Assembly (NCBI GenBank): GCA_008638375.1
Contig: CM018043.1
Coordinates: forward strand, 55,688,947-55,752,946
Source: Nyssa sinensis
Taxonomy: Eukaryota; Streptophyta; Magnoliopsida; Cornales; Nyssaceae
Direction: 5' to 3'
Length of the DNA: 64,000 nucleotides
In this document: positions 11,885 through 21,864 of the stretch, piece after piece
How the letters are laid out: the number at the start of each line of letters is the position of its first letter
Numbering within the stretch: the stretch's first letter is position 1
Notes under the pieces: generated by a model
What the model was told of the DNA's origin: nothing
Database searches by the model: none
What the model saw: only the letters and a program-made list of their open reading frames with translations
Program-made: the position numbers and the translations under genes

Positions 11885-12018
11885 GATGAATTCTTGGCAA
11901 TCAGCAGCTCATTATAATGGGTTTGAGCTGGGTAGTTTCGATCTCGAACTAATTAACCAAATTTGGAGCAACCCAAATTCTTGGTACATACTCTATCTCT
12001 TACTAAATCATAAGTAAC
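11885..12018 (+). other. short exon-like ORF of unknown identity
   Basis: An ATG directly after a CTTTTCCAG pyrimidine tract opens a 43-codon frame containing AAHYNGFELGSFDLELINQI. Base composition here is less AT-rich than the flanks, and a GT that could be a donor follows near 11978. This may be an isolated exon of a lost gene. No downstream exon or family match was recognised, so it is a weak call. Confidence 0.2.
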
Positions 12019-12235
12019 TATCTAGTCTTACTTATTTTAATTGATTTGAAAGGGGTTTGTAGAATATAAAAGCTGTGACATATATCTGCATTCTAATGAA
12101 TGTTACTGGTTATTAAAGGATCAAATGCATGTGGTACATTCAATTTATTCTCCGTATATATATATTGTGCACATCAACAATTCTGTTTTTAGATAATTTA
12201 TGGCCCTTTATATGTTAATGATTGAATTGTTAGTG

Positions 12236-12711
12236 ATGCTGCACTTTTTTGATCGGTGGGGGCTCTGCTTCTCATCGTCTGTCACGAAACTTTGAAAAAA
12301 GGGAGTCAAAGGGCCTTTGGAATAACTTCAGCGATAACCACTCCAATGATAAAATTAATAAAGAATAAATTTGAAAGAATGTAATTGACTGTAATTCAAA
12401 GGCATACCTTAGAACTTTATTTATAGGACTTCCCTTCCAAATCTGTTGGGATTGGGTGCTGCCAGACTCGAGATTCATGGCTACTAGCAAGTGACAATTT
12501 CTGTCTTGATCCCCGTGATAATAGGAATTGAGATATATCCTGAAATGACAGCTTTTATATCGCATTCTGTTTCTTGATTTTGAGGTCGGTAGGGAAGGTA
12601 AGGCAGTGATGAGCTCGGTATAAGAGTTGTTGTTCTAGAGTATGTTCTGAATATTCTGTTCGGTAGGGAGAGCCAACAGCACCTTCGGATGTCAGACCTG
12701 AGTAATTAAGT
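12236..12711 (+). mobile_element. LTR-like remnant, family shared with 54676-55200
   Basis: The segment begins TGATGCTGCA and shares ordered landmarks with 54676-55200: a G-rich start, a CAAAGGGCC or CAGAGGGCC block, a CACTCCAATGAT or CGCTCCGATACT block, a TTTATTTATAGGAC or TTAATTTATAGACT block, and a GAGGTCGG block. The TG start and repeated occurrence fit a solo LTR of an unclassified element. No coding sequence or clear target duplication was found. Confidence 0.45.
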
Positions 12712-13430
12712 TGTTGAAAAATGGGTTTTTTGAGCATTATAATTAGCTACTTTTGAGTTAAAATTAAAGTGAGTCCCAAAAATTAATTTTAGTGGGTTCA
12801 CATGGGAATGTGTTATTCTCGAAAATTAAAATTATACATTGGGTTGCTCAAAACCATTAAGGAGTGAATGAGAAATTGCCTCCAAACATCACCACTTGGA
12901 AATGGTAATAAAGCTTGAAGCTTATACAAAAAGTTTGTATCCCACATAAGATGGGTACAAGACTTTTATAGAGTATATATACACATACCTTAGAGGAGGG
13001 TTTGGGCCCTAAGGGGTACCCAAGTTTTGTGCATGAGGGAGGACCTAAGAAAATGCTTGGACCGCATCGAACCGAGTCGGGTCGGGCTTGGGCTTGGCCC
13101 GTCGTATATATTTTTTTTTGGAGAAAATTAATTTAAATAATTTTTCATTAAACGCTATCGTTTTGTTACTGTTAAAAACAATTCAAAACGCTGTCGTTTA
13201 GTTATCAGATTAATTAAAACAAAAAATGTCACCGTTCTGCGACTACGTTTTTTTATTTTGATTTATATCCAAAACGACGTCGTTTTGCTATTGCGTTTGT
13301 TTGAATTTTGACTGAACAATCGTCTTCTTTATAGGTGCGCCTGTGTCTGTTCACCATGAACAAACACAATTGAACCTTCTTGACTGTACCAAACAACTAT
13401 GAAGAGGCCTATAAATATACAGACATTCAT
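12712..13430 (+). mobile_element. solo LTR, same copia family as 31831-38800 but opposite strand
   Basis: It begins TGTTGAAAAATGGG after AATTAAGT. It matches the reverse complement of the LTRs at 31831-32905 and 37624-38800 through many landmarks: TTGCCTCCAAACATC, GTGCATGAGGGAGG, GGGCTTGGGCTTGGCCCG, blocks of AAAACGACGTCGTTTTG, and GAATTTTGACTGAA. Similarity fades in the far third, so the right end is uncertain; it could extend to about 13550. No internal region follows. The LTR ends close to the first exon of the PLP3-like gene. Confidence 0.7.
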
Positions 13431-14551
13431 GCATTTGTTTTTCACAAGTAACTTCCTGACCTGCACATAAAGAAACTGTACACATGTCAAGTTAGGATTA
13501 ATTCGTCATTTTTTGGTGTATCAGTTAGTATTACGATTACTTGATCCTTATTCAGCTGTAGTAATCTTATCATTGCTAGAAACATAGAGATGGATCCCAA
13601 TTCAGTAAAATCGACTGTGTCTAATTTGGCATTTGGAAATGTAATGGCAGCAGCAGCTCGCGATTATCAAAAGGTATTTTCTCTATAATTTCCTAATCTT
13701 TTCTATTTTCTTTTTCTTTTATATACTTTCCTTCTTGAGGAAATTTATTGAATCAACCTTCGCCCGTTGCCTGCATCCATATACTATCATCTTGAGTAAC
13801 TTGTCTATCATATAAAAGTATGGTTTCATGTCATCTATTGAATTTTTAAACCTTTTGAAAGTTTTAGTCTCTTTTTTATTCCCTTTAATGAATTGCTGAA
13901 CATTTTCAAATAGTTCTGGATATTGTGTAGGGGTAAGCAAGGGAAATCAAATTTGCAGAGTCTACGCAACGGACTTGAACCTTGAGTCTCGAAGGAGAGC
14001 CAAGGATTGTTGGGCTGTAGTTGGTAATATAGGATCAATGTAGGATAGAGGATGGATGTTAGATGAGCTACTTCTGCAGTGTTGGCTGTTCATCCCATCC
14101 TTACTCTAGTAACTGTATGGAATTAGAATATATGTACATCTTAATGGTTGGCTAATAGATTTTGGAAGATGTTTGATGTGGAGATTTTATTTAGAGCTAG
14201 AGCTATTATAGATTGTCTCATTTATCTACTCACGAGTTGTAAGAGTAAAAGATTCTTTTTTTAAGTAAATTGGAAAATTGTGTTCTTCATCCAGTTCTGT
14301 TTTGAAGGCCTATACAAGATGAAATAGTCTTCTAGTCAATTAATTAGGGTGGGATTAGGTCTGTCTTGGAGTTTCATAAGTTATGACTATTATGAAGATC
14401 ACTTTCCTTCATCATAAAGTAATTTTCTTGTGCTGCAAACACAGTAATAGTGGAATTTTTTTTATCTCAATCCATGCTTTATTTTTCTGTACTTAAAACC
14501 TAAAGCCAGTCTTAAGGGAAAGTTGGACAACTTCAAGAGTAACTGATTGGT

Positions 14552-14690
14552 TAAACCCCCACAAGCTCTAGCATGGTTGGTGTTTCCTAGACCTCCTCAT
14601 ATGGGAGGTTGAGGGTTCAAATCCCCCCTTAAGGGGCAAAGTGTGAGTGTGTGTGTGTGATTTACCTATCAAAATAAAAAATAAAAAATC
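14552..14690 (+). mobile_element. tRNA-derived SINE in intron 1 of the PLP3 pseudogene
   Basis: A polymerase III A box (TAGCATGGTTGGT, 14569-14581) and B box (GGGTTCAAATCCC, 14613-14625) are correctly spaced for a tRNA promoter. A (GT)n stretch and an A-rich tail follow. CTGATTGGTT before and CTGATTAGTT after may be an imperfect target duplication. Confidence 0.7.
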
Positions 14691-16025
14691 TGATTAGTTG
14701 GTGGAAGGTGAAAGTGAGGGCCTGTTTCTCTAAATACTTTTTTTTGGCACTTCTGCACAGTTATAATGGAAACATTTCTTAATAGCTTAAGTTATAGATG
14801 AAATTCCCAGATGGCTAAGTTTTAGCTGACTATGGATTGAGATGAGACATTCATACAAGTGCGACATTGATATATTATTTTGGTTTTAGTAATCTTGCTA
14901 CGGGACATTAGATATCCCCTGTTCACCTTCTGTATGGTATAGATATATTACTTTTTTATTTGTTGAGTGTGCACCCCCTTTTTGATGGAAATGGAATCTA
15001 GTTATCTGGGTACAGAAGAAGTTAAAATATGAGATGAAGTTTACTTAAAATATAATAAGATTCCAGCATCTCAGTAGTGAAGCTGGTGATGCTATTTTAC
15101 TATAGCTGGGTAAATATTTTGGCTGGGCGTGGATGCTATCTTTCCCTATAAAACTAACATAATGTTTCCCAATCCTTTTAATGTTCCTTTTCCGTGTGTT
15201 TGTGCACCTGAAAGCCTCAGTACAATTTATTGAGTAATGGTAAAAGGTCAGTTTGATTGCTTTGAATATTGTAGTTTTAACACAGGGTATGGGTAGCTAG
15301 CAAAATATTCTTTTGCAGATTGTTATGATGTCTAATTTGTACATTTACTGATCTGACAGAAATTATTAGCTCAACAGAAGGCACTGACATCTACATCTAT
15401 CAATTAGGAGGTCGATCTTGATGAGTTGATGGATGTAAGTTGGACAATGCATCTATATTGCTTCCTGTATGTTCATGTATTTATATGTATATGAGTCATG
15501 TTTAATGGCCAAGTAATCTCGTTTATATGATGTGGTATGATTTAATTGGTCGAAATTTTTTTTTTTTTTTTTTTAAAACTTTGTTCCATTCTAACCATCA
15601 GTTGAATTATGCCACATTAAAAAGGCGAGCTCAGATGGGCGAGGTTCCTTGGGCCATTAAAGATTACTCGTATTTATGAGTATATATGTCCATATTATTT
15701 TACTTGCATTGGGTGATATCAGGATCCTGAGCTGGAAAAATTGCATGCAGATAGGATTGCGGCTCTCAAGGTTAGAAGGCTCAGTCTTATCAAGAGAACC
15801 TATATGCGGTTTGTTACTTAGATTTGGGGTAAGCTTTCTGAATTGGAAAAGTTGTGCTTGGATTTGTTTGAATAGAAAGAAGCTGAGAAGCGACAAGCAT
15901 TAAAGAACCAAGGGCATGGAGACTGGAGAGCACAGGGAGATAACTGAAGGTGACTTCTTGGATGAAGTCACTGGGAGTGAAAAAGTGATCTGTCAGTTCT
16001 ACCATCGGGAGTTCTATCGTTGCAA

Positions 16026-16072
16026 GTAAAACTTTCACTTTGAAATCCCTCCTTCAAAGTGAAAGTTTTACT
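16026..16072. repeat. perfect 19-bp inverted repeat at the intron 4 donor and LINE junction
   Basis: GTAAAACTTTCACTTTGAA (16026-16044), which contains the exon 4 splice donor, is followed by 8 bases and then its exact reverse complement. The LINE-derived sequence starts immediately after. The arrangement suggests that the inverted copy was made when the truncated LINE inserted. Confidence 0.85.
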
Positions 16073-18001
16073 AGGCTCTTCAATTTATCAAGATCCAAGG
16101 AGGGTAATCTCACCAGCTTCGCAGCTCTAAAAAGGGAAAATGGAGATTGGAACCTCCTGCTTCGTTGTAGCCTAATGGCCTGAGAGGAAGAAGAGTTGTC
16201 AAAATTCTAATCCACCCTGCGTGGTGTACCTCTGATGTTGAGCGCTAAACTAGATACTTTGGTCTAGAAGATTAACTCCTCCGGGCTCTTCTCAGTTAAA
16301 TCCATATACTGTTGCTTTGAGTGCTCTCTCGCCCCAAATGTGCAGATTGCAAACCTTATTTGGTATAATGCAGCTCCTTCAAAAGTTCAGTTCTTCGGCT
16401 AGTTGGCCTAGAATAATCGCTCCAAAACCGCTGAATTTCTTCTCAAGCTGGGAATTCTCAAATCTGTCGATGATTGCTTATGCCCCTTTTGCAGGTTGGA
16501 AGTAGAAATCACAGATCATCTCCTCTTATCTTGTCGCGAAGTTTGGCAAATCTGGTCAGATTGTATCAGTTGGTGGAATATTCAATGGACATCGCCTAAC
16601 TCCATCAAAGCAACTCTTGATTGGTGGCAAAGCTTCAACTTCAAGAAGGATCACAAACTGATCTGGGAAACAATCCCCTTCACCATCATGTGGTCTATCT
16701 AGAAGCTAAGGAACGATTGTATTTTCAACAAGGTTAAGCCTTGCTGGTCTCCTATTAGAGATCTGATCAAATCCAGACTTGCCTTTTGGATAAAATGAAA
16801 AAAAGGGGGCTCTCCATACTCCATTAACGACCTGATCTTTAACCTTCAGAACATAATTAGCTGCCGTTGAACCATTCTTTAGATGAAGTCCAGCCTGGAG
16901 CAGAGCAGATCCAAAGCCCTGATCATTATTTCATCCTGCAGTACCTTGAATGGATCTCCCTGATTGCATCTCCACCTCAAAATATTTGACAGTGATTATT
17001 TCAATTCTGAAGCCGCTCTTTCCAGTATCAATTCTGAAGCTGCTGTTTTTCAGCCCCTTGTTGAGTATGCCTTGTGTTGGTGGGGGATCTTTTTGGTTGT
17101 TAGGGTGGTGTTTTCTTGATATTGAAGATGCCTCTGTAATCTTCAAGGAGGCCTTCTGCTGTCATGTCCTGCTCTCTGCCTTCTTGTTGCTACCTCTAGG
17201 TTTTGCTTACAAGACCACTTCTTGTCATGGTGGCTGAGGGGCTCATTGATGTATTATTGTTGCTTCATTCAAATTGTCATTTTTACTCCTCTAAGGATGT
17301 TGTCGTCTTTCAGTGGGCCTTCATTGGATTGAGTTTTTGTCTGCTCTACTTTTGGATTTTGCTGGTTCATGATATATGGTGATATATGAGGGTTAGGTGT
17401 TTTCTACGAGTGTTCTGGCTGCAATTGAAGGGGAGAGTTTTTCTGTTAAATCTGGAATACTGCTAATGCTGATTTGAAAATTTGGGTTAGTGGTAATTGC
17501 CTTGGCTGTAGCTACAATTGTCAATGATTGCTGTGGAAGTTGGGCGTTGTTTGGTATGAGTAGAAGATGAAGAAAAAAGCTGAGTCTTGTTGAAGATTAT
17601 CTTGGCACAGAAGGGAAGCTTGAAGATGATCTTTTGTAGTGAGAGGAGGTGGGTGATGTTGATTCATTCAATTTGCCTTTTTATACACCTCCAAGGTTGA
17701 TGCCGTCTTTTAGTGGGCCTTCATTGGATTGGCCTGCTTCTTCTGATGTGTTGTTGTTCGGAGCTGTTGGAAATGGGGTTTCAGTTGATTCCAGCCCCGC
17801 TGTCCTCAACATGGCCATATATGTGTGTGTGTTCAAGGAGCAATGTATTCTATCATTGCCTGCTCAACTCTTCTGGGTAGAGATATGTTTCCTCCTCCTT
17901 TGCTCTGATTTGTGTTTTGTTTTGTTGATGTAATCTTTCTTGTACTTCTCATACATGTTTTGATTATATCAATAAATTCTCTTTGCTGATAAAAAAAAAA
18001 A
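16072..18001 (+). mobile_element. 5'-truncated L1-type LINE in intron 4 of the PLP3 pseudogene
   Basis: The segment encodes, with stops, the C-terminal part of LINE ORF2. It shows KINSSGLFSVKS, IANLIWYNA and the zinc-binding region CPFC...EITDHLLLSC...W (about 16470-16570). A long 3' UTR ends in TTTGCTGAT plus poly(A) at 17990-18001. The protein segment is clearly similar to the minus-strand LINE at 21865-26565. The endonuclease and reverse transcriptase are missing, as in a usual 5' truncation. Confidence 0.85.
17256..17745 (+). repeat. direct repeat within the LINE 3' UTR
   Basis: A block with TTCATTCAA, CCTCYAAGG, TTTTAGTGGGCCTTCATTGG occurs near 17264-17332 and again near 17660-17732, about 395 bp apart. 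Both copies lie within the presumed LINE 3' UTR. Confidence 0.6.
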
Positions 18002-20045
18002 GATATGGGATCAGGTTCACTACCTGGACCTTCTTATATTCACTAATTCTAGATTTCATTTAGTATAGTATGCAACAGGTTTACGTAGCACTTCCCCACT
18101 AGAACATTAGGTCCCTAACTAGGTGTCCAGATATCTCAGCATTTATATGTCAGTGTTCTTTCTAGTGCTGCATCTGTTAACTAAATAATAGTAAGATGCA
18201 GATTCTTGAACATGTGCAGTGGCCATTGTCTTTATCATAGCTTGCAGAGCATGAAATAATACATTTACTGAAAGAAGCTTGGTACATATGCGTATTGTTG
18301 TTTATTTTATTTTGATAAGCACCTTATACATATTGCTGTTTGTAGTAAATAAAGATAACAATTAAGATAGAGCTTGAAATTCACACTTAAATGCTAACTA
18401 TTCTAATATTAGACAAATAAGTATTATTGTTTACCATTTTAACTGTGTTTGTTGTAGTTTCTTTTTATCCCCCCCCCTTTTTTTTGGGGGGGGGGGGTGT
18501 TGAGGTAAATAAGAGGTATCATATACAAGGCACTAACTGATGCTGCCCATGTACATGTGGGTTGTGGTTTTCCAGCCATATGCAACCAGAATCAAATCTG
18601 AATGCTAGGACTTATGTGTTCAGACACGCACCTTATCTTGTCATACACATCTAATTTTATTAGTTATCCTATTCTCATACATGTGCTTGGTTCTCTATGG
18701 AATGCCGTTTAGTGTTTATAGCATAATGAGGTTTTACACCACACAATTTAAGATTTTTAGAATGTGCAAAATTTTGTAGTTGTATCATTAGTTTTACTCT
18801 TGTATAAAAAGGACTAAGAAGAAATGGAGGCCAACATTCCAATGAATCTTTCTGGGTTCGTTGAGTGCATTTTAAGATGCCTTATTTGCATTATCAAGTT
18901 GTCTTTTACATGTTCATTAGGTATTAATATGGTTTGTAATTTATCATAAACTCTTGACTTCATGGTAAATGCTGCCCTTTCTTGTTCTTCTACTCATATT
19001 CAAATGAAAATTGCTTCTTGTTAAATCATTTGTGAATAATTTTTGCAGTATCTGTACAATATATGGTTTGCACATGTTGTTCAAGACATGCATATTGAAC
19101 AGATACCTCAGCTGGACATGTACATATGTCTAGGTGTCTAGGCTTAAATTGGGTTTTAAGAACTATGATATTTATCTCAAACTTTGTTGTAGTCTTGTAC
19201 TGGACCTGGCAGCAGCAGTTCCTTCGAAAACAACCTAGCTGCCCAATGATGCTGTTAGCATACATAATAAATAGAATATACCCAAATTGGGGATGAAAAT
19301 ATTGTGCTAGTACCTAATGATTTTGATTGTTTTTGAATCTTTGTATCTGCACTCTAATTTTTGATTGGGGCATGGAGATACCTGTTGACCGCTCTAATTG
19401 AAAGATGAATTTTTGATTGGGAATGTGAAAATGCATGATTACAAGCCTCAAGGTGTGAGGTTTGTCTCCAGTATTCTTTAAACAAATATATTAAATGATG
19501 GGATCATGAAAATGCATTAAATTATAAATCAATGCGAGCTTGTGATTATGATTAGCCTTTAAATATTTTGTCCATGTAAAAGTCAAAATAGTTCATGCTC
19601 AATCTTATAGATTCCATGGCAGATGATGGAAACTAAAAGTCATTTAGGATTGTAAACTCCCTTTATATTCTTATATTCTAAATGCAAATTATGCAATAAA
19701 TGAAGATTTAGTTGGACAAATCTATAGAAAGTGCTCTAATTCTATGCAAACTGATTTGTCTGTGTTATAATGTGATTTGCATATCTTAGATGTCAAGAGG
19801 GCCCTTCATACTCTATAAATTTGAGGTATGAGCCTCTATAAAGTCCATGATTAACTGTAACTTCCTTGAGACCCCCCTTTGATACACTATGTAAGCCTCT
19901 AGCACCTTTCAGCATAAGCTTTATGGGTGAACTGCATGTGTTCTCTTGTACATCTCCTCACACCAATGCATACATTTTTGCGGGCATGCCCACTCACATG
20001 CACGTGTTGTGAGTTTCATGTACTCATGTCAATGTATCTTTCTAG
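18002..20045. other. rest of PLP3 intron 4
   Basis: AT-rich intronic sequence without a recognisable gene. It contains the homopolymer block at 18469-18497 and ends at a TTTCTAG acceptor before exon 5. Confidence 0.5.
18469..18497. repeat. C9-T8-G12 homopolymer block
   Basis: Three successive homopolymer runs, C then T then G. The C and G runs can pair across the T run. It is either a true mutation-prone tract or a sequence/assembly artefact. Confidence 0.8.
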
Positions 20046-21090
20046 GATAATGGATAAGCATTTGAAGTCCCTTGCCCAAGGCATATTTATACCAAATTTA
20101 TCAAGCTGGATGCTGAGGTCAGTTTTTTTGAGGTCGCTGTAGATTGAGTCTACAACTAGACAAATAAGATGTGTATTGAGCTTATCATCATTTGAAATGG
20201 AATGCAGAATGCACCTTTCTTCATTGCCAAACTAGGAATCAAAACTTTGCATTGTGTCATACTTTTGAGGTCAGGCCTTTTTTATTGCCTTTTAACTGTT
20301 CAATTTTATGCACTTCTACCACAATTATGTGATAGCACTTGTGTGCAACAATATAGAAGTTACAAAATTACAATATTCCAACTGCAAATAGTTATGATTC
20401 TTATGAAGTGTTGGATTTTGCTTCTTTTCTTATCTTATTGCGAAGGTGCTAATTGATGCACTAGCAAAAGCAGGGTGCCTAGATTAACCAACATAAAAGC
20501 AACTTGAATGGTCCGCAGGATTGCAATAATGATTTACCTTAGGATGCAACTCCTTCAGTCCGCTTCCAACCTGTTGAACCTTTGGGTGGCCAGGTGCTTA
20601 TTTTGATCTTGGCATTCATCGGGTCAAGGTTGGCTTGGGTTGGGTTATGGGCATAATGCTCTATATGTCGGGTTGAGCTAAGGCTAGTCTTTAGCCTAAG
20701 CGTATTGAGTTGCAGCCTTGGATATGCCTTATGCTATTCTATATTGCCTTCAGATTTGTAGAGATTTGGCATTAAATATCAAACTTAGAAATTTATGAAA
20801 CCCCCTTTCAGAAAAGGAATTACAGTATATAGGCTGATCGGGTTTCAGAAATTGGGAGGAAAAGATGATTTCACGACAAAGACACTTGAACTTTTACTAA
20901 TAAAGAAAGGCAATGCTTCTACTTGGTATGTTTTGCTGTTCATAGCTCCAAACAGTCTCTAAAATAACATTTTACAGGTATGATTAGTAAGAATAAAGAA
21001 GAGGAAAAAGATGAAGACAATGATTATCACGAAAATGCACGCAGGACAGTGAGCTCATCCTCCACGGACCCTAATTCTGATTCTGACTAA

Positions 21091-21864
21091 AGACAAGGGA
21101 GAAACCACATATATTGACTTGGATCATCAGTTGCCTTCCATATGTGTACATGTATACCTTTTGTCTTTTTCTTTTTCTTTTTTCATCTATATTAACCATC
21201 TCTTTGAACAGTACTCGTCTTTTTGATTGGACTCATCAAATCCATATGGAACCATCAAATTTGCACAATTTTGCCCCTTTGAAGAACTGTACTCAAATTC
21301 TTTTGCTCTTTTTTTCTTTTTTGGATTGTTTTGTTTAAGTGCAACATGTAGATATACGTTTTGCAAATGATTGCACTGTAAAAGATGACAAATTGGTTGG
21401 TGATCATATCATTTACCCAAGAAATTAGTTCCTGTGATTTTTTTGCAGTAGCTTTGTTGTAGTCTTTGTTTCAAGAACTCAACTTTTGTGTTATATAAAT
21501 CTGATGTCTTATATATGACTCTTTTGCAAATGAAATAGTAACTAATGTAATTAGTTGTCCATGAGTACAATTTCAAACTCTTGGGGCCAAACAAATCGAT
21601 CTTTATATATAACATATGAATAAAACTTCGTTTATAGAATGTTTTTACAGAATTCTTTTTATGTTGAGAATTAACAATGGGTACTAATTCATAAGAGAAT
21701 GATATTGAAGTATATACTTAAGGTTTGGCTTAAAACCAAAGGACTTACCTGAGACTTTTGTAAATTATGTTTTTTTGTCTCAAATTCTCTATCTATATAT
21801 GATGATTGATGACCAAGAAGACATAGGAAAACAACTTTTAAGTCATACTGCAGATTGGAGTTAC
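21091..21864. other. 3' flank of the PLP3 pseudogene
   Basis: AT-rich sequence with TTTTCTTTTT-type tracts and no gene. Any old polyadenylation region of the gene would lie here. Confidence 0.5.

Larger units (their letters stand above)
13590..21090 (+). pseudogene. PLP3: PLP3-like phosducin/thioredoxin-fold gene, disrupted
   Basis: Exons match plant PLP3 (phosducin-like protein 3, a cytosolic co-chaperone implicated in beta-tubulin folding) in order: 13590-13673 (MDPNSVKSTVSN), 15360-15434, 15723-15770 (DPELEKLHADRIAALK), 15876-16025, 20046-20117 (IMDKHLKSLA), about 20209-20272 (NAPFF, KLGIKTLHCVILL), 20833-20908 (GFQ, GGKDDFTTKTLELLLIKK) and 20978-21090 (acidic tail ending SDSD). The frame is broken three ways: TAG at 15405-15407 in exon 2, about 7 extra bases at 15919-15932 in exon 4 (GHG...), and a 1-base loss near 20074 in exon 5. 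About seven codons expected between exons 6 and 7 are not recognisable. Intron 7 begins GC, not GT. A LINE sits in intron 4 and a SINE in intron 1. Splice sites are otherwise preserved, so decay is probably recent; another intact copy would be expected elsewhere. Confidence 0.88.
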
